DNA from: an uncultured Sulfitobacter sp.
GTDB taxonomy: Bacteria; Pseudomonadota; Alphaproteobacteria; Rhodobacterales; Rhodobacteraceae
Length of the DNA: 53,203 nucleotides
Assembly: GCA_937928635.1 (NCBI GenBank)
Contig: CALFWM010000021.1
Span: forward strand, 1 to 53,203
Direction of reading: 5' to 3'
The notes under the pieces were generated by a model. That model was not told the origin of the DNA, made no database searches, and was given only the letters and a program-made list of their open reading frames with translations. The position numbers and the translations under genes were made by a program. Below, in pieces: positions 16,540-24,620 of this stretch. Numbering within the stretch: position 1 is the stretch's first letter; each line of letters begins with the position of its first letter.

Positions 16540-17592
16540 ATGGGGTCCATCAGCCTACAATCAGTCGAAAAATGGTTTGGCGAGGTTCAGGTCATCAAGG
16601 GCGTCGATCTGGACATTCAGGATGGGGAACTGATCATTTTTGTGGGCCCGTCCGGCTGCGGCAAATCCACTTTGCTGCGGATGATCGCGGGGCTAGAAGA
16701 AACCAGCAGGGGGAAAATCCTGCTTGATGGCGATGATGTCACCCACAAGGTCCCGTCTGAGCGCGAGCTGTCCATGGTGTTCCAGTCCTATGCGCTTTAC
16801 CCTCATCTGTCTGTGGGCGAAAACATGGGGTTTGCGCTCAAAACCGCCGGCGCCTCCAAAGCTGAGATCGCTGAAAAGGTGACCCTTGCCGCCGACACCC
16901 TGAAGCTGACGGAGTACCTTGATCGCCGCCCCAAGGATCTGTCCGGTGGTCAACGACAGCGCGTGGCCATTGGCCGGGCCATCGTGCGCAAGCCAAAGGG
17001 GTTTCTGTTCGACGAACCACTCTCCAATCTAGATGCGTCGCTGCGCGTGGACATGCGGTTTGAAATCGCACGCCTTCATAAATCACTCGCAAGCACAATG
17101 GTTTACGTGACCCACGATCAAGTTGAGGCGATGACCCTGGCAGATCGCATTGTGGTGCTGAAAGACGGGCAGATCATGCAGGTCGGCACCCCGCGCGATC
17201 TCTATGAGAACCCGCAAAACGTGTTTGTGGCGCAGTTCATCGGCAGCCCTAAGATGAATCTGATGCCCTGCCGCACAGATGGCGATCAGTTCTTTCTTGC
17301 TGGCGGCGGCGGAGGGGCTTTGCCGAACGCCAGCCAAATTGGCGCTGTTCAGCTGGGCGCACGGCCTGAACATATGGGCGTGGTTGACCCCGGCGCGGGG
17401 CAGTGTGACGGTGTTGTTCAGGTCAGCGAATATCTTGGGGCTGATTATTTTCACTACGTCGATTGTGGACCGCTGGGTCTGATGACCGTGCGCACCGCAG
17501 GGTCCGCCAAAGACCTTGAAGGACAGACCGTAGGATTGAAATTTGACATCAGCCGCCTGCATTTCTTTGGCGCGGACGACCAGCGCGTATAG
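16540..17592 (+). CDS. ABC transporter ATP-binding protein, MalK/UgpC type
   Basis: This ATPase powers the MalF/MalG-type importer. The 350-residue protein has Walker A (VGPSGCGKSTLL), Q-loop (MVFQSYALYPHLSVGENMGF), signature (DLSGGQRQRVAIGRAI), Walker B (GFLFDEPLSNLDA), the D-loop and the switch His in VYVTHDQVEAMTLADRI. A C-terminal TOBE-type regulatory region follows from about residue 240 (VAQFIGSPKMNLMPC and later IGAVQLGARPEHM). TAAGGA upstream supports the ATG at 16540. It completes a full importer within the LacI-controlled operon. Confidence 0.95.
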   Translation: MGSISLQSVEKWFGEVQVIKGVDLDIQDGELIIFVGPSGCGKSTLLRMIAGLEETSRGKILLDGDDVTHKVPSERELSMVFQSYALYPHLSVGENMGFALKTAGASKAEIAEKVTLAADTLKLTEYLDRRPKDLSGGQRQRVAIGRAIVRKPKGFLFDEPLSNLDASLRVDMRFEIARLHKSLASTMVYVTHDQVEAMTLADRIVVLKDGQIMQVGTPRDLYENPQNVFVAQFIGSPKMNLMPCRTDGDQFFLAGGGGGALPNASQIGAVQLGARPEHMGVVDPGAGQCDGVVQVSEYLGADYFHYVDCGPLGLMTVRTAGSAKDLEGQTVGLKFDISRLHFFGADDQRV

Positions 17593-17601
17593 GACAAAAC
17601 G

Positions 17602-18288
17602 ATGAAACGATCACATATCAATAAGATCATCGCCCAGGCGGATGAGATGATGCGCCGCTTTGGCTTTGTGCTGCCGCCCTTTGCCTATTGGACGCCCGAG
17701 GCGTTCCGGGCCCAGGCCGCCTCTGCCGCCCACGTCATCGACGCGCGCTGCGGCTGGGACATCACCGATTATGGCGCGGGCCAATTTGATAAGATGGGGT
17801 TGTTTCTGTTTACCCTGCGCAACGGTCTGTTGTCTGACCTGCAAGGCGGCGGCGGCATGTGTTACGCCGAAAAGCTGCTGATCTCGCGGCGTGACCAGCT
17901 CTCACCGATGCACACCCATGTCATCAAGGCGGAGGATATTATCAACCGGGGTGGGGCGGATCTTGTGGTTGAGCTGTTCGGCTCGGATGATGCGGGCAAC
18001 TTTGCCGAGGACCGCGGCGGGCAGGTGATGTGCGACGGCATCCTGCGCGCCTATGCCCCCGGCGAAAAGCTGGTTTTCAAACCAGGCGAAAGCGTGACCC
18101 TGCGTCCGGGCGACTGGCACGCGTTTTGGGGCGAGGGCGGTGATGTGCTGATCGGGGAGGTCTCCACCGTAAACGACGACGAAACCGACAACATCTTTCG
18201 CGAAGCCATTGGCCGCTTTGCCTCCATTGAAGAAGATACCGCGCCAAGCCATCTGCTGGTGAGTGACTATGCGGAGAAACTGGGCTGA
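17602..18288 (+). CDS. D-lyxose/D-mannose ketol-isomerase (cupin type)
   Basis: D-lyxose isomerase converts D-lyxose to D-xylulose and, in most characterised members, D-mannose to D-fructose, using Mn2+ in a cupin barrel. The 228-residue protein carries the family blocks: an N-terminal helix RSHINKIIAQADEMM, the metal-binding MHTHVIKAEDIINRGG, and LRPGDWHAFWGEGG followed by GEVSTVNDDETDNIF. The two His of HTH, the Glu/Asp of the same block and the later His supply the expected ligands. It lies 10 bp after the ATPase gene. As the last gene of the operon it would feed mannose released by the hydrolase into fructose metabolism; a fructokinase is not encoded here. Confidence 0.88.
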   Translation: MKRSHINKIIAQADEMMRRFGFVLPPFAYWTPEAFRAQAASAAHVIDARCGWDITDYGAGQFDKMGLFLFTLRNGLLSDLQGGGGMCYAEKLLISRRDQLSPMHTHVIKAEDIINRGGADLVVELFGSDDAGNFAEDRGGQVMCDGILRAYAPGEKLVFKPGESVTLRPGDWHAFWGEGGDVLIGEVSTVNDDETDNIFREAIGRFASIEEDTAPSHLLVSDYAEKLG

Positions 18289-19050
18289 TGGCATGAGTGT
18301 CACCGGTGCAGACATTCGTGTTGCCACGTCACCCAATGTCGCGCGCCAACGTGAGAGCCACTTGCTGTCGGAGTTACGGGCAACGTCGGAACAGGGACAG
18401 AATACTCAAATTACGCTGGAAATCCACGATGCACAGGCCGCGTCTTGCCGGAGGGCTGGTTGAGTCCACGTCCTACGGCTGGTTGTGATCAACGTTCTGT
18501 GGGTCGCGCCGCGCCTGCGCAATCAGGGCCATGGGCGCGGCCTTGTAGCGCGGGCCATCCAACAGGCAAAAACTGTTGTCCGCAAACCGGGCAATGGTTG
18601 CCTCTGACCAGATGTGACCCCAAGGCGTCAGCATGAAAGGCAGGCGCACCCGCCCGATGGTGGGCACACTGCCGCGGACGAGCCGGTTCAACACCGCGGC
18701 GACATCCGGTCCTTTCCGCGTGAACTTGGTAAAGCCACCATGATCCGATGCGGTTAAGGGAATGGCGCGTTGCAAAGCATAATGCTGAGCCGCGCGCGCA
18801 GCGGCGACGTCTTGCGCGGCCTAGTCCCCAATGCGGAGCCTGCAATCGACATTGCCCCTCACGTGAAATTTGATCAGCGCGAGACAAGCATAGCTTCCCA
18901 AAGTGCCCCGCCTAAACCTTGAGGAGCCGATACTCTGCCGCGCTCTGCGCTCTCGGGACATTAGCGATACGTGATGCTTCAAGCTAAAGGCGGGGTGCTA
19001 TAATTGGCAGTAGAATAGCGTTCAAAAGTGGATTTTTCTCGGCAATAGAT
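18289..19050. other. Degenerate region without intact genes
   Basis: About 760 bp between the isomerase and the IS remnant. The first 190 bp hold only short overlapping frames, such as one from about 18294 (56 residues), that I do not recognise. The next 400 bp contain the oxidoreductase fragment listed separately. The last 180 bp include a TATAAT at about 19000 and no convincing gene. The region reads as decayed DNA at a former insertion site. Confidence 0.6.
18476..18870 (-). pseudogene. Fragment of a dimethylglycine/sarcosine-dehydrogenase-like (GcvT-domain) protein
   Basis: On the minus strand, about 100 residues resemble the aminomethyltransferase-like C-terminal half of dimethylglycine or sarcosine dehydrogenases: LTASDHGGFTKFTRKGPDVA, then VLNRLVRGSVPTIGRVRLPFML, then IARFADNSFCLLDG. 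The similarity seems to continue upstream across an in-frame stop (near 18823), with LQRAIPLT preceded by weak blocks. Such proteins are normally about 800 residues with an N-terminal FAD domain, which is missing. It is a relic of a demethylation gene lost around the IS insertion. The assignment rests on pattern similarity only. Confidence 0.5.
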
Positions 19051-19065
19051 TTGAGGAGATTTACG

Positions 19066-19312
19066 ATGATGAGCGGACGATACAGCGACGCGCAAGTTAT
19101 CGCGATCCAGAAGCAAGCAGGGGGTGGCGTGCCGGTTTCTGAACTGTGTCGTGAGCATGGGATGAGCAGCGCAAGTCTCTACAAATGGCGGGCTAAGTTT
19201 GGTGGCAAACAAGCGCGCCTGGGGCTTTGGCCCGTGCTTTTTGCATCTGCGCAACGTTCAGGGTTATGGCTGGAACCAAAAACGGGTTTACCGGATCTAC
19301 TGCGAAATACCC
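19066..19312 (+). mobile_element. IS3-family insertion sequence remnant, internally deleted
   Basis: The ATG at 19066, after GAGGAG, starts the N-terminal helix-turn-helix of an IS3-family OrfA: SGRYSDAQVIAIQKQAGGG, then ELCREHGMSSASLYKWRAKF. At about 19204-19211 the sequence jumps into the middle of OrfB in another frame, with KRAWGFGPCFLHLRNVQGYG and WNQKRVYRIYCE. The rest of OrfA, the frameshift region, the DDE catalytic core and the C-terminus are gone. No terminal inverted repeats are evident. This cannot encode a working transposase. It abuts the end of the isochorismatase-like gene. Confidence 0.8.
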
Positions 19313-19352
19313 GCCCCTGGCATAAGACAGACCCAATCGTGAACTGCGTGGT

Positions 19353-19985
19353 TCACGCAACCTGTTCCCCCTCTATCGCGCGCAAAACCTCATCAATGCC
19401 GCGCAACGCACCGGTTTGCAGATATTCCATTGCCCTCAGTGCCGCATTATGGGCCTCCATGCTGGAGCCTGCAACGCAGTCCGTCACCACCCGGCAAAAG
19501 TAATCCCCCTGATGAGCATCCACAAAGGTGTAGTGCACGCAGACATCCGTCAGCCCGCCCACAAGGATCAGGGTGTCGGCCCGCAGCCCGCGCAACAGGA
19601 TTTCCAGATCCGTGCCATAAAACGCAGAATAGCGTCGTTTCTGGATGTGGTAATCGTCGGGCCGCACGCCCATTTCTTCGCGTGCAAGATCGGTCAGCGG
19701 GTTGTTGTCAAGACAATGATAATCCTCATCACCATCCACCTCGCGGCCAAAATCAACCAGATTGGCGCGGTGAATTTCCTGTATGAAAATTACCGGAATA
19801 TCCACCTCGCGGGCTTTGTCGATCACTGCTCGGGCGCGGCGCATGCGCTCTGCGTAATCCTCCATATGCGGGATGGAGCGTTCATCATTTGACAGCGGCG
19901 CAAAGGTGCTGGCCTGAATGTCGATGACGATCAGCGCGGCGTTGCCTTCAATCAGGGCGCGTCGGTTGGGTTTTCCGTTGATCAT
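19353..19985 (-). CDS. Isochorismatase-family cysteine hydrolase
   Basis: Cytoplasmic members of this fold hydrolyse amides or related C-N bonds, such as N-carbamoylsarcosine, biuret, ureidoacrylate or nicotinamide. With the ATG at 19985 the protein has 210 residues, the usual size. GAGGA sits eight bases upstream; a longer frame from 20078 would read through the presumed regulatory region. The catalytic triad is visible: Asp22 in ALIVIDIQASTF, Lys in HIQKRRYSAFYGTDLE, and the nucleophile Cys in LVGGLTDVCVHYTFVDA. A 7-bp inverted repeat (19338-19344 with 19351-19357) overlaps its stop. The substrate is unknown; no obvious pathway partner is adjacent. Confidence 0.85.
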   Translation of the reverse strand: MINGKPNRRALIEGNAALIVIDIQASTFAPLSNDERSIPHMEDYAERMRRARAVIDKAREVDIPVIFIQEIHRANLVDFGREVDGDEDYHCLDNNPLTDLAREEMGVRPDDYHIQKRRYSAFYGTDLEILLRGLRADTLILVGGLTDVCVHYTFVDAHQGDYFCRVVTDCVAGSSMEAHNAALRAMEYLQTGALRGIDEVLRAIEGEQVA

Positions 19986-20060
19986 GCGGGTCCTCATGGT
20001 GATGTGGGTGGGAGTGCGCCCAGACCGGACGATCCCGCCTATAGCGAAATTAAGGTAGCT

Positions 20061-20077
20061 TGATACATGACGTATCA
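20061..20077. promoter_or_regulatory. Inverted repeat upstream of the cysteine hydrolase gene
   Basis: TGATAC and GTATCA flank five bases, about 76 bp before the hydrolase ATG. The layout resembles GntR-type operators (TTGATAC half-sites continue into TCATACAA). It lies next to a copy of the dispersed repeat. It could control the hydrolase gene; no regulator gene is adjacent. Confidence 0.45.
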
Positions 20078-20080
20078 TAC

Positions 20081-20144
20081 AACCCGTTGAAGTCTCTGAT
20101 TTCAGGCAGGATTGTGTGATTCAAGGTTTGAATTTCTGCTTTAA
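20081..20144 (-). repeat. Dispersed intergenic repeat, copy A
   Basis: Read on the minus strand this starts TTAAAGCAGAAAT and ends with CCTGCCTGAAATCAGAGA and TTCAACGGGTT. It shares these blocks with the copies at 34372-34437 and 37157-37223, with a variable stretch of about 8 bases between the first two blocks. It lies between the cysteine hydrolase and the gene ending at 20201. Confidence 0.75.
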
Positions 20145-20200
20145 AACGTCGGTGGTCCAGTTGGGACCGGTTATGGTCTGTGCAGTGGCTCTGGTGCCGT

Positions 20201-22207
20201 CTATTTGGCCAATTCCACCAAAAACTGATACTCAAGCGCGATGGGAAGTGCACTGTCTCCCTTAAGCGACAGATAGCTCTCCAAAAGGGCATCGGCATCC
20301 TTGCCCGAGGAAATCGCAGCCAGCTTTTCTTCAAACTCCGGCAGTGCGGCTTCCAAACGGTCTTCGCGCGCGGCAATGACGGCACTGCGGGCGGATTTAA
20401 TTTTGGGATGATCCGCAAGGCGCGCGGTCTCACGGTCAAAGTCTGCCAGCCACTCCTTTTCTGCGCTCAACCCTGCCAGTGTTGCAGGCAGGTCCGTGAT
20501 TTTCGCCTGTGCCGATGTGACATAGGTCTCAATCCGGGTATCGCGCGCCTTGCTCAGTTGCGTGGCCAGCTTGTCCCGTTCCGCGCGGGGAAGGGCCGTG
20601 ATCTTTTGCAGGTCTTTGATCAACCCGTTGAGCTCCAACGCGCCCGCGATCCCTTGCTGCGCCTTGGCGGCTTTTGCCAAAATCGGAGCGGCCCGCGCAT
20701 TGGCAATTTTCTGTTTCAATGCGCCAACCTGATCCGTGAGAGATTTCGAATTGGCGCTGGACAGATAGCGCGCAAAGTAGGTGTCGCTGGTGCGCTTCTT
20801 TTCGTGTGTTGCAATCGCGCTCAGGCCTTTTTCAGCCTCGGTTGTGCTGGCCAGCGCTTTCAGAAACCGCGCGGCCTCCTGTGTGGCAAGCCCATCCAGA
20901 AACTGATCAATGCCGGCCCCAATTGCCCCGGTTTCAGAAGGCCACAAGCGCCCCGAATCCTTTCCCGCGCGGGCCCTGATCCCTTTCATACGGTTGACGG
21001 TCTGGGCAAAACTTTCGCCTGGCAAAACCTGTGCTGTGCCATTGGCCAGCGCGCGCAATTCATTGCGGATTGCCCGGATTTGGCGGATGGCAAAGATGGT
21101 TGAGGAATAGCCGTTGGAGGTCAACTGCCGTTCGGGGTTGCCGGACATCACCCGGTCGGCGGCGGCAAAATAGGTTTCCATACGGTTGCGTGTAAACGGA
21201 TCCTGACGGCATTTGCGCGCATCCTGTGCCACCGCCATGCGTGCCTCTAGCGGCATCGTGTCATAGGCCTGCCCAAAGACGGGTACAAAATCGTCATCCG
21301 CAAACAGCTTGATCAAAATCCAATCATCACCCGGCTTGTTCTGGCGGTAAAAATTGCGGCCCGGAAATTCGGTGTTGGCGCGATCTGCCCAGGCAATCAG
21401 CACCTCGCAGCGGTTGCGCCCGGCACTGGCTGCAAAATAGCTGCCGCCGTTTGCCGGTGCGGCGGCGGTGATGATCAGGCGGGGATCGGGCTGTTGCTGA
21501 CGGCGCGCGACAAAGGGCGCGCAGCCCTCTGGCGGCGTCATCCGGCCCGTCGCGGGGTCAAACAGGATTTCCTGATTGGTGTTGCGATTGTTGCCATAGA
21601 TCGGCGCGCGGATCATTTTTTCCACCACAAACCGATAGCCGCCATTGGTCGCCTCACCAACATAGCTGACTTCACTGGTGCCGCTGCCCATGGAGGCCTC
21701 GGTGGCCGTGGTCATGATCATGCCAAGAACGCCGTCCTCTCGCGTGCGGATCGTAAATTCGGTTTCGGCGGATGTGTCGCGGCGGCGCACCTGACAGGTC
21801 AGCTCGCCGTACCACGCGCCATGGGGCGATGTGTTGACCACCTGTCGGGCCGGGGCGGCGGGCGTTTGTGCGGGGGCAGCTTGCGTTTGGGGTGCGGTGG
21901 CTTGCGGTGCGGCGGCGGTGCCATTGACGCGCCGCGCGGCACTGGAAAACAGCAGCGTGCGTTCCGTCTCTCCCAGCTTGCCATCGGGGGTCAGGCCGTG
22001 ATTGCGCTGAAAGGCCACAACCGCATCCACACTTTCCTGTGTGGCAATGCCATCTGCCCCGCTCAGCAGATACCCCAACTCTTTTAGCCGCAGCTCAATC
22101 TGCAACACATTGGGGTCGGCGGTTTGTGCCTGCACTGCCCCACTAAACCCGTTGAACGCCCCCGCAAGAGCCAGACACAGTGCCGTTGATCGCCAAAACC
22201 TTTGCAT
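20201..22207 (-). CDS. Secreted protein with peptidoglycan-binding domain, unknown role
   Basis: A signal peptide (QRFWRSTALCLALAGAFNGFS, cleaved near VQAQT) is followed by a PG_binding_1-type repeat at about 30-85 (LQIELRLKELGYLLSGADG and VVAFQRNHGLTPDGKLGETE). Next is an Ala/Pro/Gln linker, then a beta-rich block (HGAWYGELTCQVRRRD to about residue 230). The rest of the 668 residues is mainly helical, rich in Ala, Lys and Leu, without a motif I recognise. It probably sits in the periplasm bound to the cell wall. I chose the ATG at 22207, five bases after the preceding gene's stop, because it starts the signal peptide directly; a start at 22231 would overlap that gene. Confidence 0.8.
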   Translation of the reverse strand: MQRFWRSTALCLALAGAFNGFSGAVQAQTADPNVLQIELRLKELGYLLSGADGIATQESVDAVVAFQRNHGLTPDGKLGETERTLLFSSAARRVNGTAAAPQATAPQTQAAPAQTPAAPARQVVNTSPHGAWYGELTCQVRRRDTSAETEFTIRTREDGVLGMIMTTATEASMGSGTSEVSYVGEATNGGYRFVVEKMIRAPIYGNNRNTNQEILFDPATGRMTPPEGCAPFVARRQQQPDPRLIITAAAPANGGSYFAASAGRNRCEVLIAWADRANTEFPGRNFYRQNKPGDDWILIKLFADDDFVPVFGQAYDTMPLEARMAVAQDARKCRQDPFTRNRMETYFAAADRVMSGNPERQLTSNGYSSTIFAIRQIRAIRNELRALANGTAQVLPGESFAQTVNRMKGIRARAGKDSGRLWPSETGAIGAGIDQFLDGLATQEAARFLKALASTTEAEKGLSAIATHEKKRTSDTYFARYLSSANSKSLTDQVGALKQKIANARAAPILAKAAKAQQGIAGALELNGLIKDLQKITALPRAERDKLATQLSKARDTRIETYVTSAQAKITDLPATLAGLSAEKEWLADFDRETARLADHPKIKSARSAVIAAREDRLEAALPEFEEKLAAISSGKDADALLESYLSLKGDSALPIALEYQFLVELAK

Positions 22208-22212
22208 CCCGC

Positions 22213-23583
22213 TTACCCCTTTTGCCGACAATTCTTGAGCTGGTCGGCAAAACCGTCATGTTCCTTGGCGACCACCAAAATCTCGCGGAATGATTGGCCA
22301 AGGCTTTTCCATTCGCTGTCCGCCAGCTTGTGGGTTTCAAGGTTTTTGATGATGCAGCCGCAAAAGGCGGATTTTTTGAACTGGTTGACGCAGGATTGCT
22401 GCGCATCTGTGCGCAGCTTACGGGCTGCCGCGACCTTTTCGCGTTCACGTTTGCGCGCATTGGCCTCGGCCACGCGCGCCTTTTCCTCCGCACTCAGTTT
22501 CGGGGCGCGGCCATAGGCATAGGCCTTGAGGTTGGCATAGATGGTTTGCACAATTTCACTCTGACAGCCATGAAACAGGATCAACTTGCCCCCGTCCTGC
22601 GCGCCAGAAGACGCCAGCGCCTGTGCGGCCTGCTCCATCTCGACCATCCGGTTCAACCCACCGTTGGAGGTCATGTCTGTCAGCAGCTGACCCATCATGT
22701 TAAAGCCCCGTGCGGCCATGTCATCACGGCTGCCGCCCATCAGGGCACGGGTGGCGCGCGATTTAAGCCGCCGGTCCACCTGCGGGTCGTAAAGGCCTAC
22801 GCAATAGGGGTCTTTCATGTTGTAAGTGCCGCCAAATTCGGCGTGAAAATTGTTGATATAGATGATCGTATTGTCCAGTCCCGCATAGTTGGTTTTGCCA
22901 AATCCGGTGACAGACATGCTGTCAAAATTGCCAGAGGCCAGCGCCTTTATGATGCCGGGTTGTGAAAACTTGGCCGGGTCAAAGGGCACGGCAGGCGGGG
23001 CCTGTGGCTGGGTTTGTGCGACCTGTTGTTGGGGCTGTTGCTGGGGTTGTGCCTGTGCCGCCTTTGGTTGCGGCGCAGGCGCAGTCACGGGCGCGCTGGC
23101 CACAGTGGCGGGGGCCTCGCCCGACAGTTGTTCAAGCGCCAGAACCGCAGGCTCAAAATTGTCGGCGGCGGCAAGTTCAAACAGGCTCAGCGCCAATGCC
23201 TCATCCTGTTCCGCGCCGCCCAGCCCCAGATAAAACGCCTCCCCAAGGTAGGCATAGACCGGCGGGTAGGAGAATCTCTCCTCAAGGGCCAGAAAGGTCT
23301 GCAACCCGTCTTCCATACGGTTGGCCGCCCATTGCGCACGGCCCAGTTGAAAGGCAAATCGCGGTGTAGCGTCATGCGCCTGAACGGCCTGCGTACAAAA
23401 TTTCACCGCAGGACCGGGAATGATGTCCGCATCTGCCACCCCTGCGGCCCAGCGGTGCGGGTCATTGGGGTGTGCGGCATATTCATCGCATTTATGCACG
23501 TCCTCAAATTCCTGCGCCTGTGCCGAGAGGGGCAAAACACCAAGGCAGGCCAGCAGGGCCGCAGGGACAATCAACTGTTTCAA
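22213..23583 (-). CDS. Secreted protein with Sel1/TPR-like repeats, unknown role
   Basis: This 456-residue protein has a clear signal peptide (KQLIVPAALLACLGVLPLSAQAQ). Residues about 50-155 contain Sel1/TPR-like helical pairs: FAFQLGRAQWAANRMEDG, YAYLGEAFYLGLGG and ALSLFELAAADNFEPA. A Pro/Gln/Ala linker of about 60 residues follows. The C-terminal half (from about 215) has several conserved-looking Cys (YCVGLYD, FHGCQSE, SCVNQF, FCGCI) and a basic stretch ANARKREREKVAAARKLR. It is transcribed just ahead of the peptidoglycan-binding protein with a gap of only five bases, so the two likely work together in the envelope. Function is unknown. Confidence 0.8.
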   Translation of the reverse strand: MKQLIVPAALLACLGVLPLSAQAQEFEDVHKCDEYAAHPNDPHRWAAGVADADIIPGPAVKFCTQAVQAHDATPRFAFQLGRAQWAANRMEDGLQTFLALEERFSYPPVYAYLGEAFYLGLGGAEQDEALALSLFELAAADNFEPAVLALEQLSGEAPATVASAPVTAPAPQPKAAQAQPQQQPQQQVAQTQPQAPPAVPFDPAKFSQPGIIKALASGNFDSMSVTGFGKTNYAGLDNTIIYINNFHAEFGGTYNMKDPYCVGLYDPQVDRRLKSRATRALMGGSRDDMAARGFNMMGQLLTDMTSNGGLNRMVEMEQAAQALASSGAQDGGKLILFHGCQSEIVQTIYANLKAYAYGRAPKLSAEEKARVAEANARKREREKVAAARKLRTDAQQSCVNQFKKSAFCGCIIKNLETHKLADSEWKSLGQSFREILVVAKEHDGFADQLKNCRQKG

Positions 23584-23665
23584 AATCAGGCTCCGTCACA
23601 AATATTGCTTTGGCAAGCGTATGGTGCGAACATCGTGATGTCGAGTATTTCCAGGTGGGTTTGAT

Positions 23666-24607
23666 GTGACCATCCGTTTCCTTATCTGTGCGGTTTTGTT
23701 GGCTTTTGCGCTGATGCCTGAACGGGGTGAGGCGCGGGTCGTGGGCGTTGCATATCTGTCGTCTGGGCAGGGCGACGATGTGGTGCAGGTCAGAGGGGCC
23801 AAGCGGCTGAACATCCGGCCCGCACCGCGACAGCGCGCACAAAAAATCCGGCGCGCACGGCCCCAACTGCGCCAACGCGCACCCAACCGTCAGGTGCAAC
23901 GCCGCGTGGCACCGCGCACCACAGCGATAACCGGGCGCACCGCCATGCGGGCCAAAGCCGCGCCTGCGCGCAAGCCAACCGCCGCACGGGTGGCACAACC
24001 CCGCCAGCGGTTGGCCCAGATCCGCAAGGCACTTGCCCTGCGCAAACCAGCAAGCGCAAAGCCCAAAACCAGTGCAAAACCCGCCGCCGCACCCAAGACC
24101 AAGCCCTTGACCCGCGCACGTCTGGCCGCCGTCAGCAATTCGCTCAAATCAGCGGGCAATCAGGTCAGATATGACAACAAGCTGACGGGTCACCGCACCA
24201 TCGCAGGGGGGGTAAAGGCCTATGATCACGTGCCAAAGCAGTACCGCCAGCAGGTGAAAAACAGTTTTCAGGGCGAAGTGCGTGCCATCCGCCTGACGCG
24301 GCCCATGGTGGTGCAGCGGCGCTATGGTGGTGGCGCAAACGAAAGCGGCAGCCCCTATTACACACGCCAATCCTATGCCTCACGCGCCATCGCCAAGGTG
24401 CGTCTGGCCTTGCCCCGCGCTAACAAGGCAAACCTCAAGACCACCCATATCCTGCCAAAGGGATCAATTATACTGGTTGGCCGCGCCGCACCGCAGCAGG
24501 CAGGCAAAACCTTTGGTGTGAATGCAAAAGGCGGGGATCAGCAGATTTATGTGGTGAACCCAAAGGCGGCGAAATCGCTGAAGATCACGGGCGGTTTGCG
24601 CCCCTGA
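23666..24607 (+). CDS. Secreted basic protein with toxin-like C-terminal domain
   Basis: The start is GTG at 23666, with AGGTGG eight bases upstream; it begins a signal peptide (TIRFLICAVLLAFALMPERG). Residues about 50-160 are strikingly rich in Arg, Lys, Ala and Pro, with long PAPRQRAQKIRRARPQ-like stretches, and are probably disordered. From about residue 185 a compact domain follows: VPKQYRQQVKNSFQGE, then VVQRRYGGGANESGSPYYT, LALPRANKAN, ILPKGSIILVGRAAPQ and GGDQQIYVVNP. This order of blocks resembles a C-terminal domain of polymorphic toxins that I recall only by pattern. No immunity gene is adjacent. It is divergent from the Sel1-like gene. Function is unproven. Confidence 0.7.
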   Translation: MTIRFLICAVLLAFALMPERGEARVVGVAYLSSGQGDDVVQVRGAKRLNIRPAPRQRAQKIRRARPQLRQRAPNRQVQRRVAPRTTAITGRTAMRAKAAPARKPTAARVAQPRQRLAQIRKALALRKPASAKPKTSAKPAAAPKTKPLTRARLAAVSNSLKSAGNQVRYDNKLTGHRTIAGGVKAYDHVPKQYRQQVKNSFQGEVRAIRLTRPMVVQRRYGGGANESGSPYYTRQSYASRAIAKVRLALPRANKANLKTTHILPKGSIILVGRAAPQQAGKTFGVNAKGGDQQIYVVNPKAAKSLKITGGLRP

Positions 24608-24620
24608 GAGCAACCTGCGC

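Noticed and set aside
14079..16550. Very long minus-strand open frame (823 codons)
   Set aside because: It lies opposite the MalG-type permease and hydrolase genes and has His/Gln/Arg-rich composition typical of antisense frames in GC-rich DNA; no domain is recognisable.
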